Assembly (NCBI RefSeq): GCF_000686045.1
Contig: NZ_JMLV01000013.1
Span: 7,501 to 71,500, forward strand
Reading direction: 5' to 3'
DNA: 64,000 nucleotides
Source of the DNA: Fodinicurvata fenggangensis DSM 21160
GTDB taxonomy: Bacteria > Pseudomonadota > Alphaproteobacteria > Kiloniellales > DSM-21159
The position numbers and the translations under genes are program-made. The notes under the pieces are model-generated. The model worked only from the letters and a program-made list of their open reading frames with translations. It did no database searches and was not told the origin of the DNA. The first letter of the stretch is position 1, and each line of letters starts with the position of its first letter. Below are positions 10,918 through 20,134 of the stretch, piece after piece.

Positions 10918-12273
10918 TCATTGCTGCAGGGCGCCCGACGACAGCTGCTGCGGATCCAACGGCACATCCCGGCGCACCGTTCCCATGCCGCCCAGGGAGG
11001 GGATCGCGTCTCCGTCCACGCGGATATCCAGGCCACCCGCATTGCCGGTCAGTAGGGTCATGCCCGCTTCGTCCGGCACCAGGTAGCTTTCTCCGGACCG
11101 CAGGACCCGGGTGAAGACCAGTTCCCCGTCGGCATCTCGAATCTGTACCCAACTGTCCGATGTCGCCTCCAGCACGATTCGTGCGCCTTCATTCTCTTCA
11201 CCGTAAACCCGCCCCGACCCCGTTTCGTTAGGCGTGTCTTCCTCTGCTTCATCCTCGGATCCGGGAAGATCGGGGATTGCACTGTCCGCTTCTTGCCCAC
11301 TGCTCTCGGACTCTGCGGCCTCAGGGTCTAGCTCGCTTTCCTGCGTCTCCTGCCCGGTAGCGGTGGCGGCAGCTCCGTCCTGCGTTTCTGTAGAATCGCT
11401 ATCTGGTGTCGCGTTGTCAGCCAGATCCGCCGTCTCTGTCGGCTCCTGTATAGCTGACTCGTCCGTATCGGCTTCGGACAGGCTGTCCGGTGCCTGCGGC
11501 ACCCTGCTTTCGGAATCTCCTGCCTGATCCTGCAGGGCCGTGGAAGCGGCATCTTCGTCCAGGCCACTCTCGTCGACCGATTCGCGTTCGGTGATCTCCG
11601 GGGCCGGGGAAACTGAACTTTCGCCTTCAAGGCCGCCTCCAGCGTCCCCTTCCGGCTCGTCCATCCCCTCCGAGTCTGATGTCGACAGGTCGGTTTCGTC
11701 CGCACCGCTGTCAAAGTCCTGGGAAGTGGCCAGATCGTCGTCATCGGTGATGGCCTCGCTGCCCACGCCATCGTCGGCCCCGAGTCCCTCTTCTTCGGAA
11801 ACCCCGGGGAGCAGTTCCACATAGGGCCGTCCCTGATCATCCCAGAAGTACCAGGCGCCATAGACCAGTGCGATCAGCAGAAAGGAGATCAGGACCAGGG
11901 CGACTCCGGGAATGCGCCCCTCCGGTTTTGGGGCCGGAAAACTGAGATTCTGCTCGGCCGCAGCCAGGTCGCGCACCTCGGCCTTGAAGCGCTGGACCAT
12001 GTCATCGGTGTCGAGGCCCAGATAGTCTGCATAGCTGCGCACGAAGCCAATGGCGTAGGTCGTGCCGGGAAGATCCTGATAGCGTCCCTCATCAATGGCC
12101 AACAGGTAGTCGTAGCGGATGCGCAGTTCCTTGCTTACATCCCGCAGTTCAAGCCCCTGCGATTCACGCACCTGTCTCAGCGTGTCGGAGACACCGGGTT
12201 CGTAATAGTGCCAACCGCCGTCGTCATACTCGGGATGATCGGAAGATCCTCGCATACCGTCGTTCTGCGCCAT
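10918..12273 (-). CDS. RodZ-like helix-turn-helix membrane protein
   Basis: The 451-residue protein has the RodZ arrangement: an N-terminal cytoplasmic helix-turn-helix (LRQVRESQGLELRDVSKEL to about residue 95), one membrane helix (about 129-150, VALVLISFLLIALVYGAWYF), a linker, and a C-terminal DUF4115 beta domain (about 355-450). RodZ links MreB filaments to the cell-wall synthesis machinery. The linker of some 200 residues is extremely acidic and rich in Ser, Asp and Glu, longer than in the enterobacterial protein. It would lie in the periplasm and fits an organism adapted to salt, although that is inference. It is the first gene of the ispG-hisS-hemA-prfA-prmC series in the same direction. 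Confidence 0.85.
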   Translation of the reverse strand: MAQNDGMRGSSDHPEYDDGGWHYYEPGVSDTLRQVRESQGLELRDVSKELRIRYDYLLAIDEGRYQDLPGTTYAIGFVRSYADYLGLDTDDMVQRFKAEVRDLAAAEQNLSFPAPKPEGRIPGVALVLISFLLIALVYGAWYFWDDQGRPYVELLPGVSEEEGLGADDGVGSEAITDDDDLATSQDFDSGADETDLSTSDSEGMDEPEGDAGGGLEGESSVSPAPEITERESVDESGLDEDAASTALQDQAGDSESRVPQAPDSLSEADTDESAIQEPTETADLADNATPDSDSTETQDGAAATATGQETQESELDPEAAESESSGQEADSAIPDLPGSEDEAEEDTPNETGSGRVYGEENEGARIVLEATSDSWVQIRDADGELVFTRVLRSGESYLVPDEAGMTLLTGNAGGLDIRVDGDAIPSLGGMGTVRRDVPLDPQQLSSGALQQ

Positions 12274-12453
12274 GAGTGCTTATTGCAACCGCATTTTTCG
12301 GAGACAGACGGGATGCCCGCCTCACACTGGTTCAAAGAGGCCGGCCGGGGCAGTTTTCCATATGTCCCGGTCAGATAAGTCGCGACTCTTCAGTCTTTCT
12401 TCTAACAAATACCTGCAGCGAACAGCAAATGCCTTAATCATAGTGAAATACCA

Positions 12454-14727
12454 TCAGATTGAAATCCCATGATCTATGGCATAACCGCGCAGCAGTTCGC
12501 GCACGCTGTGATCAGGCCGCTGGATCAGCTCATCGACGAAATTTTCCAACTCGGACAAATCCAGACTGCGAATCATGGTCCGGATCTGTCCGACGGCGGC
12601 CGGCGGCATCGAGAGGATGCGAAAACCACAGCCCAGTGCCGCCAGGGCTTCCAGCGGATGGCCCGCCATCTCGCCACACAGTGAAACCTGTGCGTCGGCC
12701 TCGTGCGCCTGCTGCATCAGGCTTCTCATGAAATTCAGGGCCGGCGGGGACAGGACGTCATAGCGCCGGGCCAGGCGTGGATTGCCGCGGTCGCTGGCAA
12801 AGAAGAACTGGAACAGGTCGTTGCTGCCCACCGAAACGAAATCGCTGCGCGCGAACAATGCCGGCAGCTGCCAAACCAGGGCCGGCACCTCCAGCATGGC
12901 CCCGACCTCAAGGCGCGCGGGCTCGCGGCCTCCTTCTTTCAGATGCCGCTCCATCTCTCGGTCCAGCAGGTCGCGTGCGCGGGCAAGTTCACTGACGTCA
13001 CTGACCATCGGGAACATCAGGCGCAGGTGCCGCTCCTCGGCCGCGCGCAACAGGGCACGCAACTGACGCCGCAGCATGGCGGGCCGATCCAAACCAATCC
13101 GGATGGCCCGCCACCCCATGACCGGGTTCTCGTCCGGCGTGCCGCTCCAATAGGGCAGCGCCTTGTCACCTCCGATATCCAGCGTGCGAAAGGTCACCGG
13201 CTTGTCTTCGGCAAGGCTCAGCACGCGGTCATAGAAGTCGACCTGGGTGGGCACATCGGGAAAGGCCTCCCTCACCATAAAGGGCACCTCGGTGCGGTAG
13301 AGACCGATGCCCTCGGCACCGCAGTCATGGGCTTGCGAGATATCCATCAACAGGCCCGCATTGACCATCAGGCTGATCCGCCGGCCATCCTGTGTTTCGG
13401 GCGGCAGATCCCGGTTGCTGGCAAAGGCGGCGCGCCGCTGGTCACGCACCTCGATCGCATCGGCAAAGTGCTCGCGCACACTCAAGCGCGGGCGCAACAA
13501 CACCTGACCGTGATCGCCGTCCACGATCATGAAATCGCCCGGCCGCACCAGCTTTAACAGGTCCGGACAACGTCCCAGCATGGGGATGCCCATGGCACGC
13601 GCAACGATGGCCACGTGGGCCGTCGGGCCGCCGTCCTCCAGGACCACACCCTTCAGCCGCTGCGGGTCATAGTCCAGAAGTTCCGCCGGTCCCAGCGTGC
13701 GCGCCACCAGGATCATTTCCTCGGGCAGGTCTCCCGCCTCGGCCGACCCCTCAGCCCCGAGCAGATGGTGCAGCAGGCGGTTACCCAGGTCCTCCATGTC
13801 CGCATACCGCTCGCGGATATAGGGATCGCGCACCTTCGACATGCGCGTACGCATGTCCTTCTGCACGCGCTGGACGGCCGCCTCGGCGGTCAGACCACCG
13901 CGGACCGCCTCGCGCAGGCGCTCGATCCAGCCACGATCGGCCGCAAACATGCGATAGGTTTCCAGGACCTCGCGGTGTTCGCCGGATTCCGCCAGCTCGC
14001 TGCGCTCCAGCAGGGTGTCCAGGGCTCCCAACATCTCGTGCAGAGAGCGGTCGAGGCGCTCCAGTTCACTGTTCACGTCCTCGGCCACGACCTGCTTGAT
14101 GACGATGCCGCGCTCGTGGGGCACCGCCTCGCCCATGGCCACCCCCTCGTGCAACGCGATCCCGCTCAGCCTCAGGGGCAGGCTGGTGGTGCTGTCTGTA
14201 TGACGCTCCTCTTCCTCACCGATCAGGCCGGCGGCCCCGATCAGTTCGACCAGCACCATGGCAACGATCTCGAGGGTTTCGATTTCGTCATCGGTATAGC
14301 TGCGACGTGTCTTGTTCTGCACCGCCAGGACGCCGATTACCCGCCCCTCGCGCAACAGCGGCACGCCCAGCATGGAGTGATAGACCTCCTCGCCGGTTTC
14401 GGGGCGATAGGCAAAGTTGGGATGTTCCTGGGCATCCGGCAGGGACAGCGCGCGACCGGTCAGGGCGACTTCACCGACAATGCCCTCGCCCATGCGCAGG
14501 CGGGTGCGATGGACGGCTTCGGGGCGCAGCCCCCAGGTGGCGAACAGCTCCAGGACCTCGCCGGCCCGCATCACGTAGAGCGAACAGACCTCGGCCACCA
14601 TGTCGCTGGCGATCAGGCGCACGAGCCTGTCCAGGCGGTCCTGCCAATGGCCGCCGCTCTGCATGAGATCGCGCACCTGCCGTAACAGTCTGCGCGAACC
14701 TCCCCAACCGGTTGACTGCGGTGGCAT
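12454..14727 (-). CDS. ptsP: Nitrogen PTS enzyme I (PtsP)
   Basis: PtsP takes phosphate from phosphoenolpyruvate and passes it to NPr, feeding the regulatory nitrogen phosphotransferase chain. The 757-residue protein starts with a GAF sensor domain (about 15-170), followed by the enzyme I N-terminal domain and the phosphohistidine domain with active-site His in GGPTAHVAIVARA. The PEP-binding TIM barrel follows (GAEGIGLYRTEVPFM, GSNDLFQFFFASDRGN, SLCGEMAG). Length and order are those of PtsP, not of the sugar EI, which lacks GAF. It follows lysC by 55 bases on the same strand, an arrangement common in alphaproteobacteria. Confidence 0.96.
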   Translation of the reverse strand: MPPQSTGWGGSRRLLRQVRDLMQSGGHWQDRLDRLVRLIASDMVAEVCSLYVMRAGEVLELFATWGLRPEAVHRTRLRMGEGIVGEVALTGRALSLPDAQEHPNFAYRPETGEEVYHSMLGVPLLREGRVIGVLAVQNKTRRSYTDDEIETLEIVAMVLVELIGAAGLIGEEEERHTDSTTSLPLRLSGIALHEGVAMGEAVPHERGIVIKQVVAEDVNSELERLDRSLHEMLGALDTLLERSELAESGEHREVLETYRMFAADRGWIERLREAVRGGLTAEAAVQRVQKDMRTRMSKVRDPYIRERYADMEDLGNRLLHHLLGAEGSAEAGDLPEEMILVARTLGPAELLDYDPQRLKGVVLEDGGPTAHVAIVARAMGIPMLGRCPDLLKLVRPGDFMIVDGDHGQVLLRPRLSVREHFADAIEVRDQRRAAFASNRDLPPETQDGRRISLMVNAGLLMDISQAHDCGAEGIGLYRTEVPFMVREAFPDVPTQVDFYDRVLSLAEDKPVTFRTLDIGGDKALPYWSGTPDENPVMGWRAIRIGLDRPAMLRRQLRALLRAAEERHLRLMFPMVSDVSELARARDLLDREMERHLKEGGREPARLEVGAMLEVPALVWQLPALFARSDFVSVGSNDLFQFFFASDRGNPRLARRYDVLSPPALNFMRSLMQQAHEADAQVSLCGEMAGHPLEALAALGCGFRILSMPPAAVGQIRTMIRSLDLSELENFVDELIQRPDHSVRELLRGYAIDHGISI

Positions 14728-14782
14728 CGATACGACTCCCGCTTTCCCGGCCTGACTCTGCCGGCCGTGAAGAATTACGGCC

Positions 14783-16006
14783 TCAGGTTACGTCGAGGCC
14801 GTATACTGTGTGCAGGCTGCGCAAAGCCAGCTCAAGATAGGCCTCGTCGATCAGGACACTGATCTTGATCTCGGAGGTGGTGATTACCTGTATGTTGATA
14901 CCCTTTGAGGCCAGCGCCTGGAACATCTGCTGGGCCACACCCGTGTGGCTGCGCATGCCGACGCCGATCACGGATACCTTCACGACGCCTTCCTCGGCCA
15001 CCAAGTCTGAAAACCCCAGGTCCTCACGGTGGCTTTCCAGGACCTGGACCGTGCGGTCCAGGTCGCTGCGGCCAACCGTGAAGGTCATGTCGGTGGACTT
15101 CGTGTCCGGCGATATGTTTTGGACAATCATATCAACATTGATGGCCGAGTCGGCCAGAGGGCCGAAGATCGACGCTGCGACACCGGGACGGTCCGGGACT
15201 TTGCGCAAGGTGATCTTTGCCTCGTCCCGGCTATAGGTTACTCCGCTGACTACTGCCTTTTCCACGATCTCATCCTCATCTACCACCAGCGTACCGGGTT
15301 TGTCCTCGAAGGTGGAGCGCACCTGGACGGGGACATTGTATTTCATGGCCATTTCCACGGAACGGGTCTGCAGCACCTTGGCACCCTGGGATGCCATTTC
15401 CAGCATCTCCTCATAGGTGATCCTGTTCAGCTTGCGCGCACCCTTCACGATGCGTGGATCACTGGTGTACACACCATCGACATCGGTATAGATGTCGCAG
15501 CGGTCGGCCTTCAGGGCCGCGGCCAGCGCCACGGCTGAGGTGTCGGAGCCGCCGCGTCCCAAGGTGGTTATGCGATTGCGGCTCGGCTCCAATCCCTGAA
15601 AGCCCGCGACCACGGCCACCTCTCCGCTTTCCAGCCGACGCTGCAATTCCTCGCCGTGAATCTCGACAATGCGCGCAGAGCCGTGCGCTTCATCCGTGAT
15701 GACGGGAATCTGCCAGCCCTGCCAGGAACGGGCGGCTATTCCCATGTCCTGCAGGATTATGGACAGCAGGCCGGCCGTGACATTTTCCCCTGATGAGACA
15801 ATCGCATCGTACTCACGCAGATCGTAAAGACGCGCGGCCGAGCGGGTATGTTCCACCAACTGGTTTGTCACGCCAGCCATGGCCGAAACCACCACGGCAA
15901 CCGAGTTGCCGGCATCGACCTCGTGCTTCACCCGGCCGGCAACATGCCTTATTTTCTCGACGTCGGCGACCGAGGTGCCGCCGAATTTCATGACGATGCA
16001 AGCCAT
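14783..16006 (-). CDS. lysC: Aspartate kinase
   Basis: LysC phosphorylates aspartate, the entry step to lysine, threonine, methionine and diaminopimelate. The 407-residue protein has the kinase signature VMKFGGTSV at its N-terminus, the substrate segment TLGRGGSDTSA, and two C-terminal ACT domains (from about 260) that bind feedback inhibitors. I chose ATG at 16006, giving the usual MACIVMKFGG start. A GTG three codons upstream, with AAGG just before it, is an alternative. It is followed by ptsP and is divergent from ubiG. Confidence 0.96.
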   Translation of the reverse strand: MACIVMKFGGTSVADVEKIRHVAGRVKHEVDAGNSVAVVVSAMAGVTNQLVEHTRSAARLYDLREYDAIVSSGENVTAGLLSIILQDMGIAARSWQGWQIPVITDEAHGSARIVEIHGEELQRRLESGEVAVVAGFQGLEPSRNRITTLGRGGSDTSAVALAAALKADRCDIYTDVDGVYTSDPRIVKGARKLNRITYEEMLEMASQGAKVLQTRSVEMAMKYNVPVQVRSTFEDKPGTLVVDEDEIVEKAVVSGVTYSRDEAKITLRKVPDRPGVAASIFGPLADSAINVDMIVQNISPDTKSTDMTFTVGRSDLDRTVQVLESHREDLGFSDLVAEEGVVKVSVIGVGMRSHTGVAQQMFQALASKGINIQVITTSEIKISVLIDEAYLELALRSLHTVYGLDVT

Positions 16007-16147
16007 CGTGTTCACTAACCTTGTCGGGAAGAAAACCGTCAGTACCGGTCAACCATGCGGTTGCCGAGCGGACACCCGCTATCCATACTTGATCCGCATA
16101 ACCGCACGCAAGCGCACACAAAGATTCTTCCTTTTCCGGAGCCAGTC

Positions 16148-16900
16148 ATGAGCAGGGGCAATTCCAGTTCGACCGTCGATCCCGCTGAAATCGAAAAGTT
16201 TTCCGCCATGGCGGAAGCCTGGTGGGACGAGCAGGGCGACTTCGCGCCCCTCCATCGCCAGAATCCCATGCGGCTGTCGTACATACGCGACAAGGCCTGT
16301 GCCCACTTTCAGCGAGACCCCAAAGAGCTCACACCCTTGAAGGGCCTGCGGGTGCTGGATATCGGCTGCGGCGGCGGACTGCTCTGCGAGCCACTGACCC
16401 GCCTCGGCGCGCAGGTCACAGGCATCGATGCGTCCGAGAAGAATGTCGCCGTGGCAGGTCTTCATGCAGAACAGGGGGGGCTCGAGATCGATTACCGCTG
16501 CATCACGGCCGAGGACCTGGCCGAGACAGGGGAAACCTTCGACATCGTCCTGGCCATGGAGATCGTGGAACATGTGGCGGACGTGGGGGCCTTCCTCGAG
16601 GCCTCTGCCAGCCTGCTGGACAAGGACGGCGCCTTTTTCCTCTCGACGCTCAACCGAACGACCAAGTCCTTCCTGATGGCGATTGTCGGTGCGGAGTACC
16701 TGCTGCGCTGGCTACCGCGCGGCACCCATCACTGGAAGCGGTTTCTGCGCCCTTCGGAAGTGACCCGGCAACTGCGGCAATCCAGGATCGAGGTCCGGGA
16801 CCTGGCGGGCATGGTCTACAACCCCCTGAACGACAGCTGGCGCCTGTCCCGGCGTGATCTTGAGGTCAACTACCTGCTGTACGGTCAAAAGGCGGACTGA
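16148..16900 (+). CDS. ubiG: Ubiquinone biosynthesis O-methyltransferase UbiG
   Basis: UbiG carries out both O-methylations in ubiquinone synthesis, using SAM. The 250-residue protein begins with the typical VDPAEIEKFSAMAEAWWDEQGDF block, has motif I LDIGCGGGLLCEPLTRLG, and later HHWKRFLRPSE and GMVYNPLNDSW, which are specific for UbiG. ATG at 16148 follows GGAG with a six-base gap; a longer frame starting at 16055 lacks support. The gene is divergent from lysC, a conserved pairing in alphaproteobacteria. Confidence 0.96.
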   Translation: MSRGNSSSTVDPAEIEKFSAMAEAWWDEQGDFAPLHRQNPMRLSYIRDKACAHFQRDPKELTPLKGLRVLDIGCGGGLLCEPLTRLGAQVTGIDASEKNVAVAGLHAEQGGLEIDYRCITAEDLAETGETFDIVLAMEIVEHVADVGAFLEASASLLDKDGAFFLSTLNRTTKSFLMAIVGAEYLLRWLPRGTHHWKRFLRPSEVTRQLRQSRIEVRDLAGMVYNPLNDSWRLSRRDLEVNYLLYGQKAD

Positions 16901-16912
16901 CGGCGCGCAGCC

Positions 16913-17425
16913 TCAGGCATCTTCACGGGAAACCCAGGGCACCCGGGCGAAGGGCACGCCCTCTTCTTCCAGTTCCTCGGCTTCCTCGGGCGTGGTTTCA
17001 CCGTAAATGTTGCGCTCGGGCGCTTCCTCGTTGTGAATGCGCCGCGCCTCTTCGGCAAAGGATGACCCCACGTAGTCGCTGTTAGCCTCAACGTACTGGC
17101 GCAGTTTTCGAAAAGCCTGACGCACCTCGGCCTCGCTGGGCGGCTGCTGCTGAAGGCCCTCCGTGCCTTCGGATTCAGAGTTCGCCGGCACGCCCGCATT
17201 CTCGGCAGGCGCCTGTTGCGCTTCGTCCTCGGGGGCTTCCGTCACGGCCTCCTGGCCGCCCCCCTTGGACAGCCGCGGCGACATGATCGCCTTCTCCACC
17301 TTCTGCGAGCCGCATTGCGGGCACACGACAATGCCGTCTGCAACCTGTTGGTCATAGGCGGAACTGTCACGAAACCAGACATCGAATTGATGCGCTTGCT
17401 CGCATCTGAGAGAGTAGAGAATCAT
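16913..17425 (-). CDS. DUF1178 family protein
   Basis: The 170-residue protein starts MILYSLRCEQAHQFDVWF and carries a second cysteine pair in VVCPQCGSQKVEKAIMSP, so it can form a small zinc ribbon (Cys8, the CPQC pair). A Glu/Gln/Pro-rich linker follows, then the conserved C-terminal block around FRKLRQYVEANSDYVG, RIHNEEAPERNIYGET and PFARVPW. DUF1178 is common in alpha- and betaproteobacteria and has no known function. It converges with ubiG and is divergent from the adjacent methyltransferase gene. A longer frame up to 17485 would overlap that gene, so the ATG at 17425 is preferred. Confidence 0.88.
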   Translation of the reverse strand: MILYSLRCEQAHQFDVWFRDSSAYDQQVADGIVVCPQCGSQKVEKAIMSPRLSKGGGQEAVTEAPEDEAQQAPAENAGVPANSESEGTEGLQQQPPSEAEVRQAFRKLRQYVEANSDYVGSSFAEEARRIHNEEAPERNIYGETTPEEAEELEEEGVPFARVPWVSREDA

Positions 17426-17475
17426 GCTCCTGGCCTTGTCAGGCAGAGTGGTACTGCAGACTAGATGGCATCCGA

Positions 17476-18024
17476 ATGAACACAAGTAAAGTCTCGCACT
17501 GCAACCCCGACCAGCCGGCCTCCGCCTGGGTCTGCCGTTTTGCGTCCCTGGCGCCTGAGGGCCGCCCCGTCCTGGACGTCGCCGCCGGAGCCGGCCGGCA
17601 CACGCGTTATTTCCTGGGACGTGGGCACCCCGTCATCGCGGTGGATCGCGATGTCAGGGCCTTGCGCGACCTGGAGGACAAGCCGGGGCTCTCCATTGTC
17701 GAAGCCGACCTGGAACAGGATGCCCCACCGCCCTTCGCAGGGCGCGGTTTCGGAGTGGTGGTGGTCACGAATTACCTGCACCGGCCCCTCCTGCCAGCGC
17801 TTCTGAAGGCGGTCGAGCCCGGCGGCCTGCTGATCTACGAGACCTTCGCCAAGGGCAATGAACGTTTTGGCAAACCTTCCAGCCCGGACCACCTTCTGAA
17901 TCACGGCGAACTGCTGCAGGCCTTTGCCGGTCACTTGCGTATCCTGGCCTACGAGGACCTCGAATTCGAACAGCCGCGTCCAGCCTGCATCCAGCGCATT
18001 GTCGCGCGCCGCGAAGGCATCTGA
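17476..18024 (+). CDS. Class I SAM-dependent methyltransferase
   Basis: The 182-residue protein is a compact Rossmann methyltransferase: motif I LDVAAGAGRHTRYFLGRGH, an acidic strand end at VDRD, and a post-motif VVVTNYLHRPLLPALLKAVEPGG. It resembles the short tellurite-resistance/TehB-like and SAM methyltransferases of proteobacteria; no substrate can be assigned. It is divergent from the DUF1178 gene with a 50-base gap and converges with the nitrilase-family gene 16 bases downstream. Confidence 0.85.
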   Translation: MNTSKVSHCNPDQPASAWVCRFASLAPEGRPVLDVAAGAGRHTRYFLGRGHPVIAVDRDVRALRDLEDKPGLSIVEADLEQDAPPPFAGRGFGVVVVTNYLHRPLLPALLKAVEPGGLLIYETFAKGNERFGKPSSPDHLLNHGELLQAFAGHLRILAYEDLEFEQPRPACIQRIVARREGI

Positions 18025-18040
18025 TGGGTCACCGGGGGCT

Positions 18041-18916
18041 TCAGGCCCCTGGACCGGAGAATTCGCTTTCGTAGCCCAGTGCCGGCACCATACCGCGCGC
18101 CTTGGTGACCTCTGCGGGATCGATCTCGGCCACCACGACGCCCGGCTCGGTCCCTGCGTCCGCCAGCACCTCGCCCCAGGGCGCAACGATCAGGGCATGA
18201 CCATAGGTCTGACGGTCCTCTGCATGGGTCCCACATTGCGCCGGCGCAAGCACGAAGCACCCCGTCTCGATCGCCCGCGCCCGCAAGAGAACGTGCCAGT
18301 GGGCCTGGCCGGTAAAGCGCGTGAAGGCGGCCGGCACGGAGATGAAATCGGCGCCGGCGCGGGCCAGCCGCCGGTAGAGATTGGCGAAACGAACGTCATA
18401 ACAGACGGTCATCCCCAGCTTGCCCCAGGGCAATTCGGTGGCGATGGCCTCCGTACCGGGACGGAAGGTGCGCGATTCGCGATAGGTCTGACCATCCGGG
18501 ATGTCCACGTCGAACATGTGGATCTTATCGTAGCGTGCCGCGATCTCGCCAGCAGGAGTCAGCAGGATCGAACGATTGGCCACGCGTTCCGGTGGCCCCG
18601 CCGCCGCTTCCTCCGCACCACGCGGGTCTATGGTCAGGGAGCCCAGCAGCAGCCAGATATCCAGTTCCCGCGCCAGATCGGCAAAGGCGTTCACAGCGGG
18701 ATGCCCTTCCTCGGGCAGGGCATTGGCCAGAATGTTCCTGTGGCCGGGAATCATGAAGCTGGTGTTTTCCGGTGTCAGGACAAACTGCGCCCCCTGCCCG
18801 GCCGCCTCGCGGATCAGGGTGGAGGCCTGATCGATGTTGTCCTGCAAAGCGGTACCGGCGGTCATCTGGATACAGCCGGCCTTGAAAGGGGCTCTGTTCC
18901 CGGCTGTCGACGTCAT
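18041..18916 (-). CDS. Carbon-nitrogen hydrolase (Nit family)
   Basis: The 291-residue protein has the nitrilase-superfamily Glu-Lys-Cys triad: Glu in FVLTPENTSF, Lys in RYDKIHMFDVD and Cys in MTVCYDVRF. The closest described group is NIT1/NIT2, which hydrolyse omega-amides or deaminated glutathione. Since it overlaps the glutaredoxin gene by four bases (ATGA), a role in repairing deaminated glutathione is plausible but is inference. Length is normal. Confidence 0.92.
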   Translation of the reverse strand: MTSTAGNRAPFKAGCIQMTAGTALQDNIDQASTLIREAAGQGAQFVLTPENTSFMIPGHRNILANALPEEGHPAVNAFADLARELDIWLLLGSLTIDPRGAEEAAAGPPERVANRSILLTPAGEIAARYDKIHMFDVDIPDGQTYRESRTFRPGTEAIATELPWGKLGMTVCYDVRFANLYRRLARAGADFISVPAAFTRFTGQAHWHVLLRARAIETGCFVLAPAQCGTHAEDRQTYGHALIVAPWGEVLADAGTEPGVVVAEIDPAEVTKARGMVPALGYESEFSGPGA

Positions 18917-19182
18917 TCGCTGGTCTGTCCTTCCAGAAGCGGATCGAGTCGACCGGCCGCGTCCAACGCATATAGCTCGTCACAGCCCCCGACATGCAGA
19001 CCATCGATGAAGATCTGCGGCACCGAGGTCTTTCCCCCGGCGCGCTCCGTCATTTCCACACGCCGTCTGGGTGCCGAGAAGACATCAATCTCCTCATAGC
19101 TCGCGCCCTTGCTGTCCAGAAGCTTCTTGGCCCTGTAGCAATAGGGGCACATAAATGAAGAATAGATCTCGATCTCTGCCAT
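18913..19182 (-). CDS. grxC: Glutaredoxin 3
   Basis: This 89-residue dithiol glutaredoxin has the active site CPYC near residue 12 and the glutathione-binding segment KTSVPQIFIDG followed by HVGGCDEL. It reduces disulfides using glutathione. It is the first gene of a two-gene unit with the nitrilase-family hydrolase. The grxC neighbourhood with comF and methyltransferases is conserved in alphaproteobacteria. Confidence 0.96.
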   Translation of the reverse strand: MAEIEIYSSFMCPYCYRAKKLLDSKGASYEEIDVFSAPRRRVEMTERAGGKTSVPQIFIDGLHVGGCDELYALDAAGRLDPLLEGQTSE

Positions 19183-19307
19183 AAGTCCGCCTTAACCTTC
19201 CATCCGGTCACGCCTGTTCAAACTCTGTCTCCCCTTGGGAAACGGTCCTCCACGGCGCCATGATGCCCGTTCCGTGACGGCGGGAAAAGTCCTGTCGTCA
19301 CCGTTCT

Positions 19308-20060
19308 TCAAGCGCCCGTCTTCACCACGCGTGCCAGGGTCAGCGCCTCGACCCGGGCTGCACCGGCACGCAGCAGTGTTCTGGCGCAAGCTTCCAATGT
19401 GGCGCCCGTCGTATAGACATCATCGACCAGGAGCAGGTTTGCACCCGATACCCTGTGACGGGCAGAGGGCCGCACGGTGAAGGCCCCGCGGACATTCCTT
19501 TGCCGTTCGCTTGGTGTCATCTGGCCTTGCGAGGCCGTCCGGCGCGTCCGCTCCAGCAGGTCCACCGCCAAGTGTCCCCGCGGCGCCTTTGCCGCGAGCG
19601 GGCGGGCCAACAAGGCGGCCTGGTTGTAGCGTCGATGAAACAGCCGCCAACGATGCAGGGGCACCGGCACCACAAGATCGCAGTCCTCCAGGAGGGACCG
19701 TCCGGCCCGGTACATCCACTCGCAGAATATCGGTGCGGCATGCAGGTGATCGGCATGCTTGAAGCGCAGGATCATCTCGCGGCTGGCATCGTTGTACTGA
19801 ACCGCGCTTCTGGTCCTCTGGCAGGAAGGCATCTGTCGCAGACAGGCGCCACAGAGGCTCTCCTCCGCGACCTCGTAGGCGAAAGGCAGGCCGCAGGCGG
19901 AACAAAGCGGCTCCGCAATGAAGCTCAGACGACTCCAGCAGACGCCGCAAACCAGTCCCTGCTTGCCGACGGGCATGCTGCAACCGGGGCAAAGCGGCGG
20001 CAGGACGGCATCCACAAGGGCGGTGAGCTGCCGACGGCCCGTTGCCAGTAGTGCGTCCAT
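19308..20060 (-). CDS. ComF family phosphoribosyltransferase-like protein
   Basis: ComF proteins are linked to DNA uptake and processing in naturally competent bacteria; their biochemical role is unclear. The protein has an N-terminal double zinc ribbon (CPGC, CGVC, CSACG, CGAC) and a C-terminal PRTase fold with the PRPP loop LLLVDDVYTTGATLEACA. I prefer ATG 20060 (250 residues), which follows GGGGGAGGAA although the gap is short. A GTG at 20105 would add 15 residues. It is divergent from the methyltransferase at 20135. Confidence 0.88.
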   Translation of the reverse strand: MDALLATGRRQLTALVDAVLPPLCPGCSMPVGKQGLVCGVCWSRLSFIAEPLCSACGLPFAYEVAEESLCGACLRQMPSCQRTRSAVQYNDASREMILRFKHADHLHAAPIFCEWMYRAGRSLLEDCDLVVPVPLHRWRLFHRRYNQAALLARPLAAKAPRGHLAVDLLERTRRTASQGQMTPSERQRNVRGAFTVRPSARHRVSGANLLLVDDVYTTGATLEACARTLLRAGAARVEALTLARVVKTGA

Positions 20061-20134
20061 TTCCTCCCCCGGTGGTACGGCCGGAGGAAGATTCGGGACT
20101 TTCACCGTCCCGCTTCCTGGGCCATATCTTGCGC

